A stretch of DNA of 64,000 nucleotides from Sanderia malayensis (lineage: Eukaryota; Cnidaria; Scyphozoa; Semaeostomeae; Pelagiidae): NCBI GenBank assembly GCA_013076295.1, contig RQOL01000660.1:2914001-2978000 (forward strand). Direction: 5' to 3'. The notes below the pieces were generated by a model that saw only the letters and a program-made list of their open reading frames with translations, was not told where the DNA came from and did no database searches. The translations under genes were made by a program, and so were the position numbers. Positions 51,901 to 63,415 of the stretch are shown here, piece by piece (position 1 is the first letter of the stretch; the number at the start of each line of letters is the position of its first letter).

Positions 51901-54183
51901 TAAATTACTTCTCTTAACTTAACTGGTCTAAACAAGAGGCTTTTTAAGACCATGTTCGGCATTTGCAAAGAAAGTATGCATTAAAATGAGTTCTTATGGC
52001 AATACGTATTAATCAGGAATGCAATAGATCAATGCATATTAATATTTTGCATCGGTGTCAATTGATTTACATGGTATGAATAAGCCTGACATTAAATAAA
52101 TTTTAATTTACATTCAGATTGTTTTTATTTACATTTGCTTGCATTTGAAAGCGGAAAGGATGTGCAAAAACATGGAGAAATGATTGTTTATAAAATTCAT
52201 TAGCCATGCACGTATGGGCCGCTGTATAAATAAAATCAGGAATGCGTTGAAAATATCGACGTACGTTCTCCCTTTCGGTTTTGACCTCACTTGATGCAAA
52301 ATAACTTTATTAGGATTCCTTAATTCAAAATATAGATACATCTTTGTGATAGATATGGGTTAATGTTAATTAAGCAGGGCTAATGATCGAAAAATTGTTA
52401 CCGTGGCATGCACAGTTGTTGTAATATAGATTTGTGTTATATCAAGAGTGCTCATCTGAGCAATTCTCCCAAGCACATAGCTACTTATAGCTTCCACCCG
52501 TCGCTGTTGAACTGAAATGTTCAAAAAGCATTGAAACTGGTATTCTGGAGCCGTGGGTAATTTGTATCAGCCAGCGGACTTATCATGGCCATGAAGGCTG
52601 TTATTGGCTCAACTCAAACAATAGGCCCATATGCGTACCGCAAAATAAATTTTGCAATACTCGAACACTCGTCAAATCTAAGAGGCCGGGTTCCTTTCGG
52701 CAACCATGCCCTATTCTCATTTGATTCAAACTTTCAGCATTCGTTTTTGATTACATACAGTTCGTTTGACAACTCGAAAACTCCAACTTTCATACTGTAG
52801 AGATAATCAAAGCACATAACTGTTACTTGAGTTCTGTTGAGGCTCTTTGACATACAGGTTAAATGATTGGAATTGTGAAAATGAGGGATAACAAGCCGGG
52901 ATGTGTATTCGAGTTTGGTTTCATGGGAGTGAAAAGAAAACATGATGCCATTCGTGATCACCTTCTAGCCACGATACAACTACGACCCATTATTCAAGAT
53001 ACTTTTGATTCATCAACTTCCTTCGTAATAACCAATGCCTAGAGCAGTGTTACATATTCATCCATGATTATAAATCACTTATTTGGGATCAACAAAGCGA
53101 ACCTTTTAACAGGCATTAGTCTGAATATAAGCTGACAAGATCAATGCTGATGATAAAAATGTGGTAGCAATCCGTGGTTTTGTCGCAAGAGATCTGTGAC
53201 AAATCGCATGTGTCTTCATTAATACAAGCACGTAATAAGGGCTTTTGGAAAAACAAAATAATGAATTTGTGAATAGTCGAATATTAGGCAATAATCATCT
53301 GATTAATGTGCCATTTATCGGAAAATATTAAAATAGAAATCATGCCTATTTTGTGGTACATAATGATGATTTGGGCCATTAGCTCTAGTCGGCGAAATTC
53401 GTTACAAGTCTCGTGAAATTCCAAGCCAAGCTATTGTGACGCAGTTTTGAATCACCCAGAAATATTCACACAAGAAAAAGCTCTGATTAGGTTTGAGAAG
53501 ACAAAAATATGAGCAGTAACAAACTGTGAGCCATAACAAATTTCAGCTATCAGAGGAAATGGAATATCAATCTTATTGAAAAGTTGAGAATAACAACTTA
53601 TTTGCTTAACTTCAATGAAACAGAGCCCCAGAATATAACTGTATTTAAGAATATCTTGAGACCCTCAAATGCAAATGGATACAGAATAACACCCTGTAAT
53701 TCATAGTAAAGAAAATTTCCAAATTGGCCTTTTAATGTTCTGTCATAGCCAGCAATATATCAATACAATCATAGTGTTTTGAATGTTCCATATGTAAACA
53801 AATAGCCAGGAGGAAAACAAAATAAGGGATTGTTTCTAAGGTTTACCTAAAGGCGTGTTCGTGAAATTTTGTGATTTTTGCGTAACAAATAGTATTGTAC
53901 ATACATCGCTTTTAACATCAATGTATTGCTACTAATCGGGACAGCTGATTGAAGATAAATATAGCTAATAATTCAAATTTTTAAACTTCTTTTCTTAATT
54001 ATGGATAAATAATCAATTTTTTGACGCGGTGGCAAGGTATAAAAAAGTTCAAGCGCTGTTGACACAGTTTTCATATCCCCACTTGCAATTGTTTTCGAGT
54101 TTCTTACAGTTTATTCTTAACTCATATAAATAAATAAACTAAGTGATATAAATTCCGATAAAAAGCATTAAAAAAAACCTCAC
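48961..54183. other. Long AT-rich non-coding stretch
   Basis: No protein-coding exon could be supported on either strand; open frames are short and low in information. The only likely gene piece is a possible non-coding exon at 50085-50197. Confidence 0.5.
50085..50197 (-). other. Possible non-coding (5' UTR) exon
   Basis: On the minus strand this segment lies between a good acceptor (CTTTATTTTGCAG) and a good donor (CAAG/GTATGA). It has stops in all useful frames, so it would be untranslated. It lies upstream of the thrombospondin signal-peptide exon on the same strand and may belong to its leader. Splice-site reading only. Confidence 0.35.
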
Positions 54184-54229
54184 CCTTTATTCTTGCGTCA
54201 ACAATGAAGGATGGACGACTCTTGTTGAG
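54184..54229 (-). other. Possible short non-coding exon
   Basis: On the minus strand, 46 bases lie between an acceptor (TTTTACATTGCAG) and a donor (AAAGG/GTGAGG). It may be another leader exon of thrombospondin, or belong to an unseen gene. Confidence 0.3.
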
Positions 54230-54905
54230 CTGCAATGTAAAACCGTTTGATAACTTTCAGAGTCAGGTGCCTTGTTAGTCGGATCTATAAATCGGCAATG
54301 ATGAAATAACAACGTGAAGACACACGACGACTCTTGCAGTGCAGCTGATGACGAAGAGCTGATAATTTGTAATCAATGCGAATTACAGTCAGTTGGCATA
54401 ATCTCTAGATCGCATGCTTCAACAAAGCTTCGTAGATCCTGTACGTGTTCTGTATATACTGTGTAGCTGTGGTTAGACGTCAGGGCAAGCCACTGTGTAA
54501 TTCAATCAACTGTAAATGTTTTATACTCCTCAGCTTGTGAGGGTGAGAAACCTCCACTCCATGTAATGCCTTTAGATATGATGATGAATAAAGCGCTTGA
54601 AAAGCTAAACCCTGCTTCTAATTTATCACGTTGGCCGGAAAGAGGCTAGCCCCGATACATTGCTACAGGATTCACAGGTCTTAGCCGGATACCTAATGCT
54701 AATTAGGAGGACATATTCCGGAATAGATTCGGATGCAAAGATCAGAGCTTTATGCAGGGAGAGGCCTCTTGCAATTGTAAGAATTCTACAGTCGTCTTTA
54801 TTGAATTTGAATAGCCATGGGCTCTTTACATTCAAATGTTACAACAAAACCAAGCTCGTAAAAAGTCAGGAGGAACATGAAGAATGATTGCTTCATTGGA
54901 TGTAA

Positions 54906-55040
54906 TACCGTATTGCTTCGATTAAACGCCCCCTTCTTTTAAACGCCCCCTCGAATAAAGGCCCCCTATTTTAAATTGTTTTTCAATAAAAGGCCCCCTC
55001 TATTAAACGCCCTCTCGAATAGACGCCCCCTTGTAGAGGG
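54906..55040. mobile_element. Partial copy of the G-rich palindromic MITE
   Basis: TACCGTATTGCTTCGATTAA followed by ACGCCCCCT modules, matching one end of the element at 25709-26037. The second end is missing or decayed. Confidence 0.75.
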
Positions 55041-57246
55041 GTGTGTATTGTCGAGGAAGACAATGTTGGTGATGACTTTCCACCAGATATTTAGAGAATC
55101 AATTTAGTTGTAAGCATGTTTTCAAGGTGTTGGGTTAAAGTGACTGAAAAACTGCTGAAATACCTTGCAAGATTTGAATTGTTTCAATTGAAAAGAGCGA
55201 TAAACTTTCTTACAATATATCTAGTTCGGTTTGAAGGTTTTATAAGACCATTAGCTAGTAAAGTAACAACCCAACAGCTTTCCGATTTGATTTATTGTTC
55301 CTCCTTCTAGTTTATCCGGACTAACATGAATATTGTAGATGAAGTCAGGCATATAGAGATTTCCAAACAAAGCGCTATCCTTGAGTTGACAAAGAGGTTA
55401 AGCTACTACAATCTGCTCATTTTGTGACAATGTTCGCAAAATGTCAAAGACAAAAAGACCTCAGCTGGACCAATCAGGTAGGCCGACTTAAATTGAATTA
55501 TTTAGCGACACAGGAAAGTTTATAGGATACAAAGTCATAAATACAATTAGCATCTACATACCAAGAATTTCTGGGCTAAGTAAAGTGCTTTAATTCGAAC
55601 CTCTGATGCTCATAGGTTGTGCCCAGTCAGTCTTCTGTCTTGGTTAGCCTTTCACAGAGAGTATCTGCTTGAATAATATCAAGCACCACAAGATGATGTC
55701 GTCAATCGTCATCTCTTTGGCATTGCAAGCTATGTACGTCTCATTTTGATGCATAGTATAGCTAACGTACGGATAACTGGAATAAAAAAAGGAAATATTG
55801 ATAAATGTAACAAATAATGAGAGCATAACTAAAATTGAATAGGTTAGAGTAAATTGAATATATAGCTTAGATAAAATACCATGGTATACGGTGCCAAATT
55901 ATGGGGCAGTGTGAAATGAAAAGACTTGTGGCCTTATGTGACAAAACTGGGCCATAATTCATGGTCACGTGTGACACGTTACATTAATTGGCACTCGACA
56001 CGTGTGTATATCATCGTATCACATAGCACAAAGCCACCTCAATGTTCTCATCTCAATTCGTAGCTGCTTAAGTTGTTTTTCTGTCTGTTTGCTAATGATC
56101 ATATCGGCCTTTCGGGGTCAACTGTCTGAAGACGGACAGACAGACAGACAGACGAAATTTCCGAATATGGACAATCTGCTTCGGGCCATTTCCGAAACCT
56201 TTACAATGCTCGTAAAGAAGCAAATTGCATGAATCATTCTCGTCATCAACATTGACCAACGACACCATACTAGTCACCATAATAAATCAGAAACAAATAC
56301 AGACACTCCTAATACCATAGGACACTCATCATACGACACTCCTAAGACCATAAACCATTTAGCAGTATTTTAAGCGCTTCGATTACTCTCATTGCAGCTA
56401 TTCACCATTATAGAACAGTAACTTCTTGGAGTCTTTCACCTCTGGCGAATGCCTCAAGGCGAACTCAATAATACAAAAACCGAAAAGGAGACAAACAAAT
56501 AAAAGAGAGGGAGAACGATGTATAAAGAAACTAATCACACTATTACGATCCATCTTTACTGGCTACGATTGCTTTCACGGTGGAATTTAGGAGTTACAAT
56601 CCAATGGTCATCGAGATCCATTCCGCTGGTTCTCATCAGGATTTGTCTCCACACCCCTTGGACAGTTGAACAATAAAGAAACCCTCAACTCAATTTAATT
56701 AAGATTGTTGCAAGCAAAACAAATCATTTCTAAAACGCAGCTAAGAACATTTAAATAGACAAGTGATAAATGAAAAAAGACTATCTTGCAGGATAGCATT
56801 ACAACCACACCATGTTCCTTCCCTGAGCAACACACAATACTAATTATACTTGATTACTTGAGGAGATTCAGAGCGCTTAAATGCATTCACTACTAACAAG
56901 ATTAACTAAGTAATTGCTTTTGTATTAACATTTTTTATCATGCTATTACAAGCTTGAAACAATATGATCAGACTATTACGAGCTAGTCTATTACGAATTA
57001 GGATTTTATCTAAGATGAATCTTGATTAATTAAACACGTTGTGGATCGCATTGATCTTATCAGACATGTGGTATTATCAAAATAGCAGCAAAACCTACCA
57101 TGTGAACCAAAGATAAACGATTTGGTGAATCAAGGTATAATGCGTGTAGAGGCACAAGCCGGCATCTTGTAAGATGCCTTGCGATGGAGAACGAAGTCAA
57201 GAGAATCTGTGTCTTAAAAATTCATTTTCGTTCTCTTTCTGACGTA
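55041..57246. other. Non-coding, nothing recognised
   Basis: No supported gene. A short GACA tract lies at about 56130-56152. Confidence 0.45.
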
Positions 57247-57335
57247 CTACTCCGATGAGTGTCAGACAAAAAGCTTTAGTAGTTATTATGTTTCGCTATG
57301 CTTCCGATTTTCAACGCTATTTTGAAGTTCTGTAC
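57247..57335 (+). repeat. SINE body fragment
   Basis: About 90 bases nearly the same as 10745-10835, including CTACTCCGATGAGTGTCAGA and GCTTTAGTAGTTATTATG. No tRNA-like head is seen upstream, so this is a 5'-truncated copy or a body shared by another SINE family. Confidence 0.75.
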
Positions 57336-58389
57336 CTATCAAAGATTGTCTTAAAAATATAGAATGAAATGATGATGATTATTATGATGAAATATAGACA
57401 CGTAGGGGGGAACAGGGAGCCAACAACCAACTAACCCACCCTTGCAGCAAATTTCGTTGGTTTATTGCTCTCGCTCAAATTCATATTTATGGTTTGCCTA
57501 TCACAGCGTTATTATGATCACCAACATTTATGATGAGTTAATGATCTTGAGCGAAAAGATATTAGGATTTCATCTCGCTAATTAACAGCTCTCCCCCTTT
57601 CAAATCCCCGGATACCCCCTCCCTCAAATATAGTTTATCTGCTTTTCCTAGAAGGCAGGATTATCAGGGTGACAGTACAGTCTTATACACCAAATGATCT
57701 TTACTAAGTTAATAAGAGCAGTTAGCATATGAAATGATAAGAGACTAAATGGTGATGTTAAAAAGCTGTCAAATACTCCAGGATTACAGAGAGATGATGA
57801 AAGAAATTGCAGCACATTGAAGAATTAAGAATGGTTCGATTCAGGAAACCAAAATGCGTACTTATACAAGAGATTATTACTTGGATTGAACATGACCCAA
57901 GTTCTTTAATGTATCCTTGATGAGTGATTATCTATTTATTTCATACATTTGGAAAATGGTTGTAATTGAAAACTCTACTCTGTTCTCAGAAACAAAAATC
58001 AGTTTTGTGAAACCAGTTTTGGTTCGCATCTGTCAAATTAAGCAAAGCTATGAAAGTTGTTTTACTTCAGCATTGCTGTTTTACTTCAGCATTCAGTTGT
58101 TTTACGAAGCCTCAGAACATATAAAACTTGCCTGAAAACTTTAGTAATCTACCTGACAATAATATTAGTTTTTTAAGTTCGGCCCAACACGCGATCCGCC
58201 CACTCTCCTGCCCGCCCCACCCCGTGTCAATCCATCCACCAGCGTGAAACACTTCAGATTATGTCTTTATATAAAAAACTAGACAGAGGTTGAACTCAAA
58301 TAATGAAGACAAGGAATCACTAATGACATGAATACGCATGCGTATTGACTAAATGCCCACAATTGGAAATTATGTGCACACAATTCCAG
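57336..58389. other. Non-coding, nothing recognised
   Basis: AT-rich sequence without a supported exon or repeat. Confidence 0.45.
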
Positions 58390-58745
58390 ATAAATATTTT
58401 TACGTGTCTATGCTTATCGGTGGCGAGTCACCAAGCAGATGTCGCTGGATATATATGAACAGACCGGCACTGTTGGCCTCGTCACCCCGGTGTACCAACA
58501 GAGTTAGTAGTTGAGTACGATCGGTTGATGGTTTTTCGGCGTTTCTGCCGAAAAAACTATCCTGAACGGAAAGACGAAATGTCCCGGTACGCCGGGGATC
58601 TACTTTCTCTTGTAGATCCTCGGTGTACCGGGCCTCATTTAATTCCAACTCAACTTCAACTCAACTTCAAGTGGACCCAAGTGGAATCGATCCGCGACTC
58701 CACGAGTGGCAAGCACAAATGCCAACCACTTCGCCACCAGAGTTG
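58390..58745 (-). repeat. tRNA-derived SINE
   Basis: On the minus strand the head reads CTGGTGGCGAAGTGGTTGGC (A-box TGGCGAAGTGG), then GCGGATCGATTCCACTTGGG (B-box GGATCGATTCC), spaced as in a tRNA gene. A body follows with a stem formed by GGCCCGGTACACCGAGGATC and GATCCCCGGCGTACCGGG. About 350 bp in all. It is unrelated in its body to the SINE at 10630. Confidence 0.75.
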
Positions 58746-58794
58746 AACTAACGAAAGAGTCAACATTAAATATCCCATCCTGGACTTGATAAAT

Positions 58795-58990
58795 GTCAAC
58801 AAGGGACGCCGGAGCCAATAAAGGACAAGGGGGTAATAATCTAGAATTTTCTGCAGAATCAAAAAATAAGAATTTATTTGCATGTTTATTATTCATATTT
58901 TCCAAAGTAATTCCTTCTTCAACAGGGCACTTGCCCCCTCTGCCCCTCTTAGTGATAGGCAAGGGGGCTCCGGCATCCCTGGACCAAACA
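58795..58990. mobile_element. Small inverted-repeat element
   Basis: CAAGGGACGCCGGAGCC on the left pairs with GGGGGCTCCGGCATCCCTGG on the right, with further pairing of ACAAGGGGG and CCCCCTCTGCCCC. Directly next to the SINE. Probably a short non-autonomous element. Confidence 0.55.
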
Positions 58991-59353
58991 TACACATTTC
59001 AGAATCAAATGACTTGACTTATACCCTCCCACCTCTTTAAAGGCCTGCTAACTGGAAGAATGGCCTAAAGCTTTATATCATAATAAACTCTACACTAAAA
59101 TATTGCACTACTAAAACGATAACCGGTAACATACTCCGGGTGGGAGTCTACACGACCAAATATGAGTGAAATATAATATGGGGTAGATTGCCTTTCACAG
59201 GGTGGGGCAATAGATTTGATAAGGTGGAGCAGAAAGAAAAGTGGGCGGGACATCGTCGATGATGGACAAGCCATGTATCACCTGATTGGTTTATCTTCAC
59301 CAAGGAAAGAACAACACAGCCATATAATACTGTTTTTAAGTAAAAGTACTTAC

Positions 59354-59530
59354 CAGCCCATGGTAGGTTGGTTGGATCTTTCCAGCAATTCTTCGTGCAG
59401 TGAGATATGTTAAAATTGCAAAATTGCAAAATTGCTTCGGGAGTGAGTCCAATCCAATTTCCTTGCGCCAGCTGCACCGATTGCAAGCCGCGTTGCTTTC
59501 GAATGCACACGTCACGTGTGCGGGAAATCG
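59354..59530 (-). promoter_or_regulatory. Possible first exon and promoter of a minus-strand gene
   Basis: A minus-strand donor (GGGCTG/GTAAGTACTT) ends at 59354. The sequence upstream to about 59530 is GC-richer and holds CACGTGACGTGTGC-like and CGCGGGAAATTTCG palindromic motifs, as in a promoter. A frame from ATG 59510 through the donor could code about 52 residues, but no partner exon is found. With the candidate exons at 54184 and 50085 it could form a long leader of thrombospondin. Inference. Confidence 0.35.
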
Positions 59531-60013
59531 AAATTTCCCGCGATCCGCGAAATACTAATTACTTTGGGTCCCTGTGTTTTGGGTTAACTAAGTTGAGCTG
59601 GCAGGCATTTAGCAACTATGGTGTTCAGGGACTTGGTTACCCTCCATTAGCGTCCAAAATATAGAATGCGTCATAACTTCGCTAATTGTGCACCTCAAAC
59701 CTTAACATCTTTGGTTCTTTGGGAATTTTCATATTTTAAGTGTCTTGCAGGTCAGTTTGTAGAAAAATTAACAAATTTATCACACTGACATGTAAAATAT
59801 TTATTGAAATTCTAAGAATAAGATCAATACTCATAAGATTATTTATTTGGGTAGTCATATTACTCTACTCTATGTGTGTTATTTGGGTAGTTATATTACT
59901 CTACCTCTGACTGAGCTTTGCCACTTAATAATTCAAAAGAGCTAAAGAGCTACTATTAAATTATACTGTCTTTCCCTTGAAACTATCAATAAAGTGTTCA
60001 GTTCAGTTTCAGT

Positions 60014-61003
60014 TCACTTTATCCAAGGGAGGTTATCCATATCAACGTTCCCGCCACTGAGAATGACACAAACTTTATTAATTGACTTATAATCATTCTT
60101 AAATTTATCACTCAATGTTGCCGCGACAGCAACTGCAGACGATGGCTCAATCACAATTTTCATTCTTTCATAAACAAGTTTCATAGCACTGATAATATCC
60201 TCTTCTTCGACAACGATTACATCCGTGATGCTGTCACGAATGATCGGCCATGCAATCTCCCCCACGTTCATCTTCAACCCATCTGCAACTGTGTCTGGTG
60301 GACTGGCATTTCGAAGCAATTTCTTTGCAGCAAATGACCTTGCACAATCATCTGCATTCTTTGGTTCAGCTGCAAAAATCTTTATATCTGGATTAATGCC
60401 TTTGGCAGCAACACAAATACCACTTAGCATACCTCCACCACTTACAGGCACAACCAATGCTTCTAGATCTGGTATTTCATCTAATATTTCCAATGCCATG
60501 GTTCCTTGACCAGCTATCACATCTTCATTGTTAGATGAGGAAAGAAGAAACGCATTTTTTCCGACATCATCAATAACTTTCTGTGCTGTCATTTCACGGT
60601 GTTCTTGGGATGGTTCACTTTCAACGATACTTGCTCCGAATCCTTTAACTGCATTTTTCTTCACCTGTGGTGCTGTATTTGGCATCACAACATGTGCAGC
60701 AATGCCATTAAGTTTGGCAGCTAAGGCCGTGGCTTGGGCATGATTGCCACTACTATGTGTAACAACAACAGGCTTTTCCTCTCCACTTTTCCTCTCCACC
60801 TGCTTCATAACACCATTGGTTGCACCTCGAATCTTAAAAGCTCCAGTTCTTTGGAAATTCTCGCATTTGAAGTGCAATGTCTTTGAACTCAACTCGTTGA
60901 AGTATTTACAAGTCATAATAGGCGTGCGATGAATAAATGGTCCTATCCTGGCGGCTGCTTGCTTTACATCATTTATTGTTATCTGTTTCTTGCAGATATT
61001 CAT
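60014..61003 (-). CDS. Serine racemase family protein, candidate aspartate racemase
   Basis: Intronless, 329 residues (human serine racemase about 340). Fold type II PLP enzyme: the PLP lysine is K57 in FQRTGAFKIRG; HSSGNHAQA (83-91) includes the second catalytic serine S85; SGGGMLSG is the phosphate-binding glycine loop; AEPKNADDC and SGGNVDMD complete the signature. Where human serine racemase has His-Pro-Asn before the VIAGQGT strand, this protein has S155-S156-S157. Runs of three serines at this place mark invertebrate aspartate racemases as I recall the literature, so the product may interconvert L- and D-aspartate rather than serine. Being intronless among intron-rich genes, it may be a retrocopy that kept its frame. 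Confidence 0.93.
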   Translation of the reverse strand: MNICKKQITINDVKQAAARIGPFIHRTPIMTCKYFNELSSKTLHFKCENFQRTGAFKIRGATNGVMKQVERKSGEEKPVVVTHSSGNHAQATALAAKLNGIAAHVVMPNTAPQVKKNAVKGFGASIVESEPSQEHREMTAQKVIDDVGKNAFLLSSSNNEDVIAGQGTMALEILDEIPDLEALVVPVSGGGMLSGICVAAKGINPDIKIFAAEPKNADDCARSFAAKKLLRNASPPDTVADGLKMNVGEIAWPIIRDSITDVIVVEEEDIISAMKLVYERMKIVIEPSSAVAVAATLSDKFKNDYKSINKVCVILSGGNVDMDNLPWIK

Positions 61004-61349
61004 GATGAAGTAACTGATATATCAATAAGCAATTATTAACTGCCTTAAAAATGACTTTCTTGCTTCGAGAAAGGCAGAGCTGTATCTTGTTAGCTTGGTA
61101 AATAAAAAGACTGGACGGAACGGGACGCGAGAAAGGAAAGCCATGTTGAATTGCATTGAATTGAAATGAACAATAACAAAGTTGAATTGAATAAAAAAAA
61201 AAAAATTGAATTGAACCTTGCTGGATCAAATATTAATATGCTGTTACGTCATCAATAAACCCCAGATGGTTTTGACAAAGAGAAAAATACCTTTAAAAGT
61301 AGCAATTAATCATAGTTTCTTAAGAATATTGTTTAGCCCATACCCATGT

Positions 61350-63415
61350 TTATTGTGGAGATTCATTTTGCCTTAAAAGTTTTTGATTATTCAACAATGA
61401 TATGTTTTTGAAAAGTTGAGTGTATTCAGAAAAGTTTGCATCTGTGAGAGTTTCATCTTCAACGTATGTTGGCCTTCTGAGATATCGACAATATTTGACT
61501 TCTTCAAATAAATCTCCGAGAGTTTTTCGTTTTGGGAAATCAACTGGGCCATTGTCGACTTCATCTGGTGCAGCCTCGGTTGCGTTTTGTCCCTCGTTAG
61601 CCTCGACTTGGTCACGCGTTGTTTTTGTCATTCCCATTGCTGTTTTGGGTCTCGGTTTACTGTGTGCTTCTTTGAAAACGGCATCTTGATTAGTCGCATC
61701 GTAAGGAGATAAGGGGCAGTCACTTTCATTGTTGTTTACATCAATGTCAATAACATTGACCAAGTTGTCACTCTCTTTTTGTGACAAATTTCTTGCCCAT
61801 TCATTTTCATAACAAGCCTCCTCGAAGCACAGGGAACCATCAGAAGCCATTGAATTTCTGCCATGTATACTCTTATTGCAAACTGTCGCTTCCACAATCC
61901 CATCAGTCTTTGCAGTTGGAGATGGATTCTTCGAAATAAAATCAGCCATAAGCATGGATTTATTCAGACTTAAATCCATCGCTTCATCTACTCTCAGTGG
62001 TGCCATGTCAAAAAAAGACTTGGATCTCTTTTTCAATTTTCGCTGTTGTCTTGGTCTTTGTTGTTGTGATGTCGAATAATTTGACATTGCTGCTGGCATC
62101 ACTGTATACGCTCTTTGTCTTGTTTGTCTCTCTTTATTGTCTTTATTGTCACAACCGAATACGTCGTCTGTTGTTTCCAAGCCACCACTATCCTCATTTT
62201 CAACTTGCTGCTTCTGACAAACATCATTTAAAATTTGTTTAAATTCTTTCTTATTTGTCGGGGTGCAAGGCATTGATTGACTAAGTTGTGAACTTGGGAA
62301 ACTTGTCGTCTTCAAAACGTTTTTCAATTCCTTATGACGCTTTTCAAGCCTTCCATTGTCTGACAAAGAAATCGTTCGAAGCATCGGTTTCTTTTTATTG
62401 CCGTCACTATCATTGAGTTTTCCAGTATTTGGAGCATTGTGACCGTCCAATGTTGTACCAACTCTTTTCCTATCAAAGGAAATGTTACTCCTGCTGTTCT
62501 TCACCGTCTCATGCTCACCATCTTCATCTCTCTTTGAAGAAAAACTTCTTTGACTTTGACAACGTTCTTTAGTTCTTTGACCAATCCTTTCCCTACCTGC
62601 ACAACAGTCTCTCGTGAAATCACGACCACAATTAGGATTGCCTCTCAGGGACAGACGTTTCATGTCTAGTTTTTCATGTAGCCGTGTGGGATGAATGCTA
62701 GGATGTTCTTCATCAATCTGATTGGTTTGCAGCGAGTGAGAAAAGCCTGCAACACAACAACATCTAGTAATAGCTCTCCTTTGATAAAACTAGTAAATTT
62801 ATCAAGACCATGCATTGATCATGATCTTTACACGCTTTTTATTAACCTAGCTCAAACCCTACTAGCAAAACTTTCTTAAACTTTCTATTGTTTTCTATTG
62901 TTAAGGAAAACAATAGAATAAAGGAATCTATTGTAATTTAGCACAAATTCTACTAGTAAGTTTCTTATAAAGTGGTTTCTTATAAAATGTGTATATTCCA
63001 ACTCTCATAGTATTCATTATGTAATAAAAAATATACCTCCAATTGGTGAGCTGAGACTTTTGATCCTATTCTTAATCAATGAGCCAGTTTTGATGTTTCG
63101 TTGAGCTATACTATTATCACCTTCTGCTGCAAAAGGCGAAGACACTTGTCTTCTTGAAAGCTTAGGACTGTCATTGTATTTATCTGCACCGCCATGATAG
63201 CTGTATGCTGTCTTGCAGCGACGAATTTTCTCTTTTGCCTTGTTGAATTTGTTTGTCATGACTTGGATGTTCACCTCGTGAAATCGTTTTGTGTACGCCT
63301 TCTCTTTATCTAAACTTAAAACGTGCTTTTGTAATTCCAACTTCTCTCGAGTATTTCTTGCCAGTGCACTCATCTCTGATTGAGACGAGAATATCAATCC
63401 TTCTAGACTCTCCAT
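61350..63415 (-). CDS. Unrecognised two-exon gene, 591-residue basic/disordered protein
   Basis: Exon 1 is 63037-63415 (donor GGAG/GTATAT) and exon 2 is 61350-62746 (acceptor GTTGTGTTGCAG), phase 1 across the junction. The first 125 residues include a likely coiled coil (about 14-65, REKLELQKHVLSLDKEKAY and KFNKAKEKIRR). The long second exon is Ser/Arg/Gln-rich and mostly disordered. It contains possible phosphorylation contexts (RTISLSD, RAYTVMP, KKRSKSFFD) and ends with a conserved-looking stretch KRKTLGDLFEEVKYCRYLRR. No signal peptide or membrane segment. I do not recognise a family. An internal ATG at 62663 also opens the second exon, but the upstream frame is continuous with exon 1. Confidence 0.75.

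Noticed and set aside
59148..59510. 120-codon minus-strand ORF as a protein gene
   Set aside because: The frame runs through a strong splice donor at 59354, so at most the first part could be exon; no homology seen.
60225..60932. Plus-strand frames over the racemase
   Set aside because: Antisense shadows of a strongly conserved enzyme.
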